From the NCBI GenBank assembly GCA_903907555.1, contig CAIVOO010000038.1, forward strand, positions 1 through 18,747: a stretch of 18,747 nucleotides of DNA, in the 5' to 3' direction. How positions within the stretch are numbered: the first letter of the stretch is position 1; the number at the start of each line of letters is the position of its first letter. Origin of the DNA: an uncultured archaeon. Its GTDB lineage: Archaea; Nanobdellota; Nanobdellia; Woesearchaeales; CAIVOO01. A model generated the notes under the pieces. The model was not told the origin of the DNA. It worked only from the letters and a program-made list of their open reading frames with translations, and ran no database searches. Positions 8,420 through 16,620 of this stretch are shown piece after piece. Position numbers and translations under genes: made by a program.

Positions 8420-8498
8420 GAAGTAGCGCTCGAAGTGGAGTGGATGCCCTACCACCCACCATCACAGCAATAATCGAAAGCGAGTGTCTTCTATTCTT
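8420..8498 (+). ncRNA. Possible structured non-coding RNA, 5' part (nested hairpins)
   Basis: The 309-nt gap 8331-8639 has no convincing reading frame. After the terminator it holds GTGGAGTGG (8435-8443) facing CCACCCAC (8452-8459), an 8-bp helix with one bulged A. A possible closing helix CGCTCG (8427-8432) with CGAAAGCG (8475-8482) has a 2-nt bulge. The region is more GC-rich than the flanks. A poor TATA-like CTATTAAAAT (8391-8400) could start a transcript near 8422. The downstream coiled-coil gene has its own TATA box at 8606, so this is not simply its leader. No known family recognised. Confidence 0.3.
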
Positions 8499-8567
8499 GC
8501 ATCGATGAGGGGTTGAGACCAAACATTAGACGTCGAACACAACCGATGAAGGCTCAACACTAGGAAT
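8499..8567 (+). ncRNA. H-type pseudoknot RNA element, copy 1
   Basis: Helix 1 pairs GTTGAGACC (8512-8520) with GGCTCAAC (8551-8558), 8 bp with one bulged A, spanning 47 nt. Helix 2 pairs CATCG (8500-8504) with CGATG in the helix-1 loop (8544-8548), crossing helix 1; two bases separate the helices on the 3' side. ACTAGGAA follows directly (8559-8566). The same layout recurs at 18393-18467 with changed but still complementary bases. It may be the 3' half of one RNA with the hairpins at 8420-8498. Function unknown. Confidence 0.4.
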
Positions 8568-8605
8568 ATTAAAGCTCCTGTAAATCATCTGTCGTTGTAG
8601 CAATC

Positions 8606-8613
8606 TTTTTAAA
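8606..8613 (+). promoter_or_regulatory. TATA box of the coiled-coil gene
   Basis: TTTTTAAA centred about 30 nt before ATG 8640, the spacing of a nearly leaderless archaeal mRNA. It separates the coiled-coil gene from the RNA element upstream. Confidence 0.55.
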
Positions 8614-8639
8614 CAAGCGCCTTCTCCATTGTCAAACAC

Positions 8640-9308
8640 ATGAAGCAAATTATGGTTGAGGTGACAGCTACTGAGGAGATTCTGAAAGAGCTGAGGGAAA
8701 TAAGCAGGGAAATTGCCCAGCAGGCCGCGCTTGTTGATGATATCCAGCTAAGGCTTGCAGACATTAACGAGACTTTTGTTCTACGCAAGGATTTCGATAA
8801 CCTAAAAGATGGAATAAAACAGCTTGATGAGAAATTTGTCACACATTCCAAGCTTAGGGATGAGATTTCGAACTTCCAGCAGGAAGAGGCTGAACTGTTG
8901 ATGCATTTCAACGGGAAGATACGCGAGATGAACATGCAGTTCACACAGGTTGCATCAATGAGAAATGAGATAGAAATCTTAGCCAAGGATGTCGGGAAAG
9001 AGATTAATAGCTTGCATGGCTTGTGCAGGGAATTAAGTTCTTTGAAATCTGAAATTATCACAAAGAAAGAGTTTTCTAAAGAGATTGACTTGCTGAAAGA
9101 GAACAGCGCCACAGAAAGCCAGCTGAAAAACTCACAGGCAGCTTTCAGAAAGGAAATAGAAGTGCTAAGGAAAGAGTTTGTGACATCAAGAGAGATGAAG
9201 GATTATTCAAAGAAGAGTGGTGAGGAAGTCAAGGATATTTACAGAGAGATTTCATCTCTCAAAAGAAGCGTTGGAAGCAACAAGAAAGGATTTCTGAGAT
9301 TGTTTTAG
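8640..9308 (+). CDS. Coiled-coil protein, function unknown
   Basis: 222 residues, almost wholly heptad-rich and charged (Lys/Glu), with no signal peptide and no membrane span; probably a cytoplasmic rod-like or oligomerising protein. A short motif of the type F-(V/T)-x-x-x-x-(F/L/M)-x-(D/N/K)-E/D recurs at irregular spacing (FVLRKDFDNL, FVTHSKLRDEI, FTQVASMRNEI, IITKKEFSKEI, FVTSREMKDY), suggesting repeats within the coil. The C-terminus is basic and hydrophobic (KKGFLRLF), which could dock to a membrane or partner. The start is supported by the TATA box at 8606; a second ATG at 8652 is possible. Its stop overlaps the stop of the convergent gene. The frame open on the other strand (8609-9112) is a shadow. 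Confidence 0.8.
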   Translation: MKQIMVEVTATEEILKELREISREIAQQAALVDDIQLRLADINETFVLRKDFDNLKDGIKQLDEKFVTHSKLRDEISNFQQEEAELLMHFNGKIREMNMQFTQVASMRNEIEILAKDVGKEINSLHGLCRELSSLKSEIITKKEFSKEIDLLKENSATESQLKNSQAAFRKEIEVLRKEFVTSREMKDYSKKSGEEVKDIYREISSLKRSVGSNKKGFLRLF

Positions 9309-12082
9309 GAACAAGGATCATCAGATATTTTATTGCATGAGAAACTGCAGCATTTTCCTCTAAATGTGATGGATGTTTTTCCATTTTTCTGCTCTTCGTA
9401 AATCGCTGCCTGTGTAAGGTCTTCGCATTCTGCATCGCCATAAGTTTTGATTCTGTTTGGAGGAACATTATCGTATCCAGGACCGCATTTGCAGTTGACT
9501 GCGAAACTGCATCCTGTTGAACCACAGGTAGCTTGGCATAGGAATGCGTCTGTCGGCTTGTTTGTGCTGTAATTCTTGTCTCCGAATCCTGATGAGCGGG
9601 CCAGGCTGTCATTGCACAAGCCCGTAATGTTTTCATAAGTTGAATACTTTGTTGTTTTCGGAGTTGTTTTATTGTTTAGGGAGAAGAAAAAAGTCGAATT
9701 AATGAGGGCTGCATTCTCGTTAGCAAATAATCCTGAAGAGTTGCATCCAGAACAATGCTCCTTTGCATTTATCGGAGTTGCATTCAGCGCTTCCCTGAAT
9801 TCCATCACAGGCTTTCCAGAGCAGATGTTTCCTCTGTTGCCTGTGCAAGCATCTACAAGCTTTCCTTCGTATACAGAATATTTATTTTGTAGAGATGTGC
9901 CAGGGATTGTGAGAGGCACTCCTGCTTCGTTTGCTATTTTTTTGAAGACGCCTGAATTATCTGCAGCTTCTGAAACAATTTTTTCATAGCATCCGTACTT
10001 CGAATATTCATAACACACTTCTGTGCTTGGCTTCACTTTGCCAGGCGTTGGCGGCGCTTGAAGGTCTGGAGCGAAGGCTTCTATCTTTCCATTTAATATC
10101 CTGCCATAACAGCAGGAGTGTGTTGCAAGGAATGGGTTTTCTGAGTTGTTAGTATATGTGTCATTATCACTTTTTACCTTGTTATAAGGATATGGCGGTA
10201 TTGTCTGATTTCTAATTTCACTTTTTCCATAAGGTATGCATTGATAGACAGTTACTTGGATTGTCATCGAGCCATTATTTCCTGAACTGCCTGAATCTAC
10301 TGCAGTATAGGATATGTTATGTATTTTTGACGGGGACGTATCAGTAAATAATGGAATTGTAAAATATTTCATTGGATCAGCCATATTCTTAACATCAAAT
10401 GGTCCGTCAGGCAGTGCTATGTTCTGAGAATTTTTCGGATTGTAATATGCTGCAATTCCTGGCTCTGCACTGTCATCCCATATTGAATCGTATCCTGTGC
10501 TTGTGGGAGCTGCAAAGAAGTTTGTTAATGTTCCGTTAAGCATGTAAGGATCTTCAACAGATGCTGTGTGGTTGTCTGACAGCCCATAATCGTAAAGGTT
10601 TCTTCCTGTCAAGAATGCCTTGACTTTGTCAGTCACCAATATCCAGACTACCTGCCAATCCTTAAGAACTCCGTCGCTGGCTGTTACTGTTATATTATGC
10701 CATCCTATGTCTGAACGGGTTGTTGTGTAAGTTGCTGAACTTGAAGTTTGCCTGAACAGCTGCGATTTTGTCCAGTTTCTTGGCTGGCTCACATTTGTAA
10801 CAAGGCATTTGGATGCTATGTCCCTTTCATAAAATTCTTGGGCTTTGTAAGTTGCGATGTCTATGGCGCAGGATTCATTCATAGCTTCGTCATAAGTCTC
10901 CTTCCAGCCAGAATAATTGTATGTGATGTTTGCGTCGTCAGGATCTTTAGCTGTTGGGTTGATTGTTATTGTGGTGTTTTCCATCACGACATAATCGAAA
11001 TACATTTTTAGTCTTTGGTCTGTGTAAAGTTCTGGATAAAACATCCCATTATTCACATTTGACAGGTAATTAAGTGCTGGAGGCCTGTTCTGCATCAAAA
11101 ATTGGAAAGAGAAATTCTTTCCTTTGAAATTGTATTGTGTGTCAGTATCATTTATTACGACAAGAATATTTCCCCCGCCTTTTGTATGCGGCTCTATCTG
11201 GAATCCCTGCCTGTAGTACTTGTTATTGATGTTTGTTTTATAATTGAATGATAAATTCCTGTTCTCCTGCTCTATCATGTATCTTGCGTACATATACAGA
11301 GGTTTCAGCCTTACTGGAACAAAAGCCGTGAAATTGTAAAGCTTGGTAACAGGCTCTGCCTTTGAAAGCTTGAATTCCATAGGGAAGTTTACAGTCACTG
11401 TAACACCTCTGTCGTCGAAGAAAACATGCGCAGTCACATTAGAATAATTTGCTGTAAATGTCGAGTTGAAGCCTTCAATCTGGTCTATCCTGACGCAGTC
11501 CTTTGTAACATTCTCTATGTATTTTTCCATCTGAGCCTGTATTGAATAGTTAGTCCCGTAAATTGAGATTGATGTTCCGAAAGGTCCGTCTACTGATTCA
11601 TAATTGCAATCCCTGGCTGTTTTGCATAAAGGAAGCATGTTTGAAAGTCCGTATGATGTCTTGCTTAGATTAGGATATAGCGCAGCACTGTTCGCAAATC
11701 CGCAGAACTGGGTTGGAGTTCCTGTTATGCAAGGATATTTTGGTGTGGGTATTGGAAGCGCAAGTATGTTCATCGAAACATTTGTTGATTCGACTAAAGC
11801 ATAATCCTGCTTTCCGACAAGTATTGAGCCTGGCTGTCCTGGATATATTCTGCCGCCCTGCATGCTTATGAGCTCTATAGCATCCTTTGTTGCCTTGTCA
11901 ACGCATAAGTTCACATAATAGTCAAACCTGTTCTGCAGAAGCAAGGATTCGACAGCTTTTTCAGAAGATTGCTCTACCTTAGTCTTTGCGCCCTGCGATG
12001 AAAGAAAAAATATTACTCCAAATATGAATATCAAAACTATGCCGATTATGAAAAAGATTGTTATTTGAGATCTCTTTGCCAT
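9305..12082 (-). CDS. Large membrane-anchored surface protein, Cys-rich and rich in N-glycosylation sequons
   Basis: 925 residues. It begins MAKRSQITIFF with one hydrophobic segment (about 8-28), a basic-then-hydrophobic N-terminus typical of a family of DPANN surface proteins and faintly like type IV pilin (class III) signals. A conserved-looking N-terminal domain follows (YVNLCVDKATKDAIELI), then a beta-rich middle with a PKD/Ig-like domain (about 320-480, DPDD...NITVTASDG). The C-terminal third is Cys-rich, ending in CCSFSCNK. By eye there are about thirty N-x-S/T sites, suggesting heavy N-glycosylation outside the cell. It begins 7 nt after the upstream gene ends, with no promoter between them, so the two form an operon. 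Its stop overlaps the convergent coiled-coil gene by 4 nt. Function unknown. Confidence 0.8.
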   Translation of the reverse strand: MAKRSQITIFFIIGIVLIFIFGVIFFLSSQGAKTKVEQSSEKAVESLLLQNRFDYYVNLCVDKATKDAIELISMQGGRIYPGQPGSILVGKQDYALVESTNVSMNILALPIPTPKYPCITGTPTQFCGFANSAALYPNLSKTSYGLSNMLPLCKTARDCNYESVDGPFGTSISIYGTNYSIQAQMEKYIENVTKDCVRIDQIEGFNSTFTANYSNVTAHVFFDDRGVTVTVNFPMEFKLSKAEPVTKLYNFTAFVPVRLKPLYMYARYMIEQENRNLSFNYKTNINNKYYRQGFQIEPHTKGGGNILVVINDTDTQYNFKGKNFSFQFLMQNRPPALNYLSNVNNGMFYPELYTDQRLKMYFDYVVMENTTITINPTAKDPDDANITYNYSGWKETYDEAMNESCAIDIATYKAQEFYERDIASKCLVTNVSQPRNWTKSQLFRQTSSSATYTTTRSDIGWHNITVTASDGVLKDWQVVWILVTDKVKAFLTGRNLYDYGLSDNHTASVEDPYMLNGTLTNFFAAPTSTGYDSIWDDSAEPGIAAYYNPKNSQNIALPDGPFDVKNMADPMKYFTIPLFTDTSPSKIHNISYTAVDSGSSGNNGSMTIQVTVYQCIPYGKSEIRNQTIPPYPYNKVKSDNDTYTNNSENPFLATHSCCYGRILNGKIEAFAPDLQAPPTPGKVKPSTEVCYEYSKYGCYEKIVSEAADNSGVFKKIANEAGVPLTIPGTSLQNKYSVYEGKLVDACTGNRGNICSGKPVMEFREALNATPINAKEHCSGCNSSGLFANENAALINSTFFFSLNNKTTPKTTKYSTYENITGLCNDSLARSSGFGDKNYSTNKPTDAFLCQATCGSTGCSFAVNCKCGPGYDNVPPNRIKTYGDAECEDLTQAAIYEEQKNGKTSITFRGKCCSFSCNKISDDPCS

Positions 12083-12089
12083 TTATCAT

Positions 12090-15000
12090 TTAACTAATTC
12101 TTGTGTTTGAAGTGAACCATTTGAAAAGTTTTTGCTTAAGTTGCAAGTTGCCAATCTGTTTTTTTGCATCGGTATGGACTACGATATTTCCGCTGGAAGA
12201 ATCGCAGGCTATGCCTTCAGAAAGGTTCAGGTTATTGCAGTTTAAGTTAACACCTTCATAATTTACAAGGAATGTTGACCTGGAATCATAATACCTGTTC
12301 TCTAAGAATCCCTGCATTTTCTTGTTGCCTGAAACCTGCAAGTAAAGATTGTTGAAGCGCTTCGTGTTATTGATGAAATTAATGTCTTCTTGAGCTACAG
12401 AAGGCTGTATATGAGACAATACTGCTTGTATGATGGTGAATAAAGGCGCCCTCAAGAAATCATCAAGCGAGACAACACCTTGGCCTAAATCAATTCCTGT
12501 CCCATCTCTCGAGTATATCACAGTCTTCAATGAAGGGTTATACCAAATAAACTTTGTCAGCGATTCGCTGCATGCCCCAAACTGCAGAGCCCCTAATAGT
12601 TTTGTAACTGCATCATTGCTGCAGTAGACAAAGACATTGCCCACTCCAGGCATTTCTGTGAATAGCTTGTCCTTAGAGCCAAGATAGTCCATTCCAACCG
12701 GCTTGCCGTAAATCAGCGGGTCGGAATAAGCATAAGCAAATGTCGGGCCTTCTGCATCACTTACATTCAGCTCGCTGTTGAGAACAGAGCCGACTATAAC
12801 TTGCTCATCAGGAGTGTTTTTCTTAATGTCCAAGACGCACAATTTTCCTATCTTGTCGCTGCCCTGCTCTTTTAAGAAATTTTCAAGAGAAGCTGTATTT
12901 TGCCCGTAGTTTATTGTGTAAACAAATTCGTTGATGACTGAATTGTAATCTCCGCACTGCAGAGCATAATGATCGCCTGCTCCCTGCTTAGTTGCATAAT
13001 CAATAAGAGTCATGGCAAGGTATTTTGTCCTAGAGGACCAGTTTCCGTTCACACAGAAATTGTCGCTTCTGTCATACCATCCGTGAGGCACGCATCTGCC
13101 ATAATCATACAAGCCGCCTGCATCATCAATCCAGCTTGCTCCATAAATATTGCTTCCTACAAATCCGTAAGAGCCGTAATCTCCATCATCTGAGCCTTCT
13201 TCAAATTGCGGCAGGATGCAGTCAGTCTCACCGCAATGCCCTAGTGACTGAACATCATTCCAGGAGCTCTTGATAACTCCTACTTCCCAATAAGCGTCAG
13301 TGTATTCAGGATATTTTCCAGGAGTGAATTTTAATTTGCAAACATAAGTTTTGCCGTCTTTTCCGACAGCAGTTCTTCCTGAGAGATTTGCTATTGGGTT
13401 GTAAGGCACGCATTTCTTTCCGTCCCAGCACGCGTTTGGCGCGCAGCATTCGCTGAAGAACATTCCCTTGGCAATCAGCTCTGGATCATTCTGAGAATAG
13501 CCTAATCCAGAAACATCCCTGACAAAAGTCCTGTTCTTCGCAGTGTAGCTGTTGTTGAATCCATCGCTTACGGCTAATGCGTCAGATGCGCCCTGCGCCT
13601 CTGGGTTTCCTCCGTTGTACAGCTCGCCATAAATGTCCCTGCTCCACCCATCATTTATGGAGCAGATGAAATCACCTTTTGGCTGGCATGAATCTACAGC
13701 TTCTGACTTGCTGACTAGATCCATCTGCGAGTCTTCACCATGTGCTGCAGATGACATTCCTGCAGAACGTATGTTGAAAACATCATTAGGAATATGGTCA
13801 GGGTCGCAAACATAGAACTGTCCTTCCATGTTCGCTATGTGAGAAAAATATGAAGGAAGCGCGAAGAATTTTCCAAATACTGATGTGCTTGATGATGAAG
13901 CAGCAAGCTCGAACCTAAGCTTGTTAATAGGAATATCATCATTTACAGATGTTGTGAAAAACAAGCGTGTGAGATTGAAGTCAGATGCCATTGTTGAGGT
14001 TGTTGTTATTTTGTCAAAAGTTAAAGTTCCCTGCTCATTTACATTATAATAAACACTTCCAATATTTTCTAAAGCGTAGGAGCTTAGGTTTGATTTTTCA
14101 GGAACAACAAATTTGAATATGTCAAATTTCAGCCCTGGCTCGACAACAATGCCTATTGAATTGAAATCGAAAGCAACTGAAAACTCCTGGCTTGCAAGAT
14201 TCCTGAAATAATTAATTATGTACAACGTGCTTGTATCGTCTAAACCTGCCATCTTGCTGCCTGTTCCGGCTATGTCACCAATTGTTGCGGCTCCTCTTGG
14301 ATTCCATATGTCAGGCACATTATTGTCTTTCGTATATTTTGAGAAAATCTTGTCAAAAGAGTATTTGCTGAGAGCAGGCTCGAAAACCCTTGAGTTGTTT
14401 GGAACAGTAATCCCATCCCAGCAAGCTTCATTTTTCAAAGGATTTTCAAAGAAATCATTGAAATCATCCCCGCAGCAGCCAACTCCTGAAATGCCAGTGC
14501 CGCTCTCTACAGCACAGGCTGCAGAGCCGACAAGCCCGCCTTCTGACGGAACAAAGCTGTCAGCAGTTTTTTCATTCCAGCCTTTGGTTGAAAGCCAATA
14601 CTTTGACTTGTTTACAGAATCAGGATCTCCCAAATCAGCAGTCAGCGGTGTAAATCCTAAATCATTATATGATGAACCAGTATAAGTTATTGGCGTATAC
14701 AGCACGCCGGTGTGCGCTAAGGTTGAGAAAGTCACAGCCTGTCCATTAAAGTTCTCATCAGCGGGCTTGAATCCATCACGAGTATCGTAAGTGTATTTGT
14801 AAATCCTGCTGTTGGTGCAGTATAAAGGAGCTGATGGCTTGTCTCTTACGTCTGCTTTAATCGGCCCAGTGCCATTATCATAAAACAATGTTTCATCAGG
14901 CACTATCACGCCATCATAACAGCAGCCGACAGTGTCAAATCCTGGATTTGAAGCATCTTTTACAGATACTGAAAAAGTTTCATTAGGACTGCAGCAGTAA

Positions 15001-16559
15001 GGTACTGTTGTAGTTTCGACAGTATCTCCTCCTGCTTTTGCATAATAATCAGTTGCATAAGAGAAATCGTCAGTCGGAGCGCCAGTGCTTCCAACCCATC
15101 CTCCTGTAAATTGCTGGTCAGGGAAGTTATCTGCAATGCATGCGGATACTGAATTGTCAGGTGTGACTATGAAAAGAGGAACAGCCAACGCATCATAAGC
15201 CCTAGCTTCTGCACCCATCGGATGAGTAAAATCATATTCCAGCACTGCACCCTTTTTGTCATAAACAGATTTTAATGAGGTGAGCTGTGTCTGCAAATAT
15301 TCTGGCAGTGTCTTCTTATGGGCATCCAGAATTTTTCTGCAATTATCTTTCAATTCATTGACTTTGATAGCTTCACAATCAGTAGAGAAAGATGTTAGGT
15401 TATTGCTAAGATTCACTTCATTGCACAAGTCAGACTCTCCGACACAAAGAATATACTCTCCAGGAGTTTTCAGGTATGAAGGGCTTTTCTTGTCCCCTCC
15501 TGTAGCTGACTCTTGAAAGTCAGACAGATTAGTAATAAGGTGTGACGCAAAACGATAATCCGCAAGTAAAGGGCCATCGCAATCAGCAGGATATTTAGAC
15601 TTTTCAAAGCCTTTTTCAGGATCGTAAGAGCAATCAACTTTTGACATACTAACATCAGCAAATTCTGTTACAATTTTTCCAGAGCTGTTCTGCATAGAAT
15701 TTAAGTCTACCCTGAAAATCTTGGCAACAGGATCCTTTAATCCTCGGGGATACTGCTTGCAATAACCGTTGTACCCTTCATCTCCATTTCCAGAATCATC
15801 TAGTCTGCTGTCCTTATCAACTGGCTGATAGCAGTTAGAAAATGGCAGACAGTCTTCTATAATATATCCGAAATAAGGGTAACTGCCTTCTTCTGTTCCA
15901 GCATCGTACCCATTTAAATCCATATTCACATTTTTACCTGATACTTTAGATGATTGTCGATAAATGCATAATTTATTTGTGTCTGTATAGCAGTCAATAA
16001 GTCTAGTATCACTACATCGTTGGTCTGAAGGAATAATTGTTCCTTTCAGCGGTCCTTTCAAAATTTTGACATCATTATTGTCCATAAACCCGCATTCATA
16101 GATATTTTTATACACACCACCCCAGTAAGGTCTATTAACCTGATTACTGGCAGCGCATGAAGACCAGGCAGTTGCTTTTATGACATTACAATCACTTCCA
16201 TATTGAATATTGATTGTAACAGATACACCCGGAACAGAACCTGATGCGTCATTTTCTGAAACATCTCCAACAACCTTATTACTGAAAGTTGACCCCTTTC
16301 CTGTTTTTTTGATAATCCTTAGCAGATCCCCTCCGCCAGGGAAAAAATTCGGGCTTTCATCTAAAGTGCTAGCTATATCGCTATCTTCACGAACTTTACT
16401 AACAACAGCACTTACATCAGTTGCATCAAAAGTGGTTTGTGGTGAAAATTTTTTAATATCATCGCAACCGCAAGAATGCAGAAATAATGATAATACACAT
16501 ATTAATACGATGAACTTAAACTTTACAGAACTAACCGCACACCTCTTTATATTACTCAT
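12090..16559 (-). CDS. Giant Cys-rich lipoprotein-like surface protein
   Basis: 1489 residues. The N-terminus has a basic region, a hydrophobic core (about 14-28) and LHSCGC, where Cys30 fits a lipobox, so export and lipid anchoring are likely. Roughly fifty cysteines are spread along the chain. Several fall in related motifs: YCCSPNETF then GCCYDGVIVPDE; GCCGDDFNDFF then CWDGITVPNN; ECCAPNACWDGKKCVP. This suggests a repeated disulfide-bonded module of the type CC...CWDGxxVPN. Other parts are acidic and Asn/Ser/Gly-rich; the last ~130 residues are Cys-poor. ATG 16559 is supported by a TATA box at leaderless spacing. It is the first gene of the pair with the 925-residue protein, and the products may form one envelope structure. 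No enzyme motif was recognised. Surface localisation is well supported; function is unknown. Confidence 0.8.
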   Translation of the reverse strand: MSNIKRCAVSSVKFKFIVLICVLSLFLHSCGCDDIKKFSPQTTFDATDVSAVVSKVREDSDIASTLDESPNFFPGGGDLLRIIKKTGKGSTFSNKVVGDVSENDASGSVPGVSVTINIQYGSDCNVIKATAWSSCAASNQVNRPYWGGVYKNIYECGFMDNNDVKILKGPLKGTIIPSDQRCSDTRLIDCYTDTNKLCIYRQSSKVSGKNVNMDLNGYDAGTEEGSYPYFGYIIEDCLPFSNCYQPVDKDSRLDDSGNGDEGYNGYCKQYPRGLKDPVAKIFRVDLNSMQNSSGKIVTEFADVSMSKVDCSYDPEKGFEKSKYPADCDGPLLADYRFASHLITNLSDFQESATGGDKKSPSYLKTPGEYILCVGESDLCNEVNLSNNLTSFSTDCEAIKVNELKDNCRKILDAHKKTLPEYLQTQLTSLKSVYDKKGAVLEYDFTHPMGAEARAYDALAVPLFIVTPDNSVSACIADNFPDQQFTGGWVGSTGAPTDDFSYATDYYAKAGGDTVETTTVPYCCSPNETFSVSVKDASNPGFDTVGCCYDGVIVPDETLFYDNGTGPIKADVRDKPSAPLYCTNSRIYKYTYDTRDGFKPADENFNGQAVTFSTLAHTGVLYTPITYTGSSYNDLGFTPLTADLGDPDSVNKSKYWLSTKGWNEKTADSFVPSEGGLVGSAACAVESGTGISGVGCCGDDFNDFFENPLKNEACWDGITVPNNSRVFEPALSKYSFDKIFSKYTKDNNVPDIWNPRGAATIGDIAGTGSKMAGLDDTSTLYIINYFRNLASQEFSVAFDFNSIGIVVEPGLKFDIFKFVVPEKSNLSSYALENIGSVYYNVNEQGTLTFDKITTTSTMASDFNLTRLFFTTSVNDDIPINKLRFELAASSSSTSVFGKFFALPSYFSHIANMEGQFYVCDPDHIPNDVFNIRSAGMSSAAHGEDSQMDLVSKSEAVDSCQPKGDFICSINDGWSRDIYGELYNGGNPEAQGASDALAVSDGFNNSYTAKNRTFVRDVSGLGYSQNDPELIAKGMFFSECCAPNACWDGKKCVPYNPIANLSGRTAVGKDGKTYVCKLKFTPGKYPEYTDAYWEVGVIKSSWNDVQSLGHCGETDCILPQFEEGSDDGDYGSYGFVGSNIYGASWIDDAGGLYDYGRCVPHGWYDRSDNFCVNGNWSSRTKYLAMTLIDYATKQGAGDHYALQCGDYNSVINEFVYTINYGQNTASLENFLKEQGSDKIGKLCVLDIKKNTPDEQVIVGSVLNSELNVSDAEGPTFAYAYSDPLIYGKPVGMDYLGSKDKLFTEMPGVGNVFVYCSNDAVTKLLGALQFGACSESLTKFIWYNPSLKTVIYSRDGTGIDLGQGVVSLDDFLRAPLFTIIQAVLSHIQPSVAQEDINFINNTKRFNNLYLQVSGNKKMQGFLENRYYDSRSTFLVNYEGVNLNCNNLNLSEGIACDSSSGNIVVHTDAKKQIGNLQLKQKLFKWFTSNTRIS

Positions 16560-16583
16560 CTTTTATAAATAACATATATCCAA

Positions 16584-16598
16584 TTATAAAAGTTTCGC
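16584..16598 (-). promoter_or_regulatory. BRE + TATA promoter of the Cys-rich surface operon
   Basis: On the minus strand GCGAAAC (16592-16598) is followed by TTTTATAA (16584-16591), centred about 28 nt before ATG 16559, so the mRNA should be essentially leaderless. Confidence 0.7.
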
Positions 16599-16620
16599 TA
16601 ATTTTGATTTAAATAGATAT

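Noticed and set aside
8501..8550. C/D box small RNA (CGATGAGG, CCGATGAA, CTGA strings)
   Set aside because: No proper C box (RTGATGA) with matching D, C' and D' boxes at guide spacing.
8512..8566. Archaeal H/ACA guide RNA: in both pseudoknot copies the helix is followed by ACA and then CTA
   Set aside because: The hairpins are only 47 nt, no upper stem with a kink-turn or k-loop is evident, and the crossing helix better explains the conserved bases. Kept only as an alternative.
8499..8567. Fluoride riboswitch (GATGAGG and a loop AAAC recall its consensus)
   Set aside because: The required first stem and the 3' GCCUCUAC-type strand are missing, and no fluoride exporter gene is nearby.
8609..9112. 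Long open frame on the minus strand (167 codons)
   Set aside because: It is antisense to the coiled-coil gene, Ser/Phe-rich as expected for the complement of Glu/Lys codons, and has no promoter or start signal.
14218..14685. Open frame on the plus strand (155 codons)
   Set aside because: Shadow of the 1489-residue minus-strand gene, with a Pro/Ser-rich composition typical of an antisense frame.
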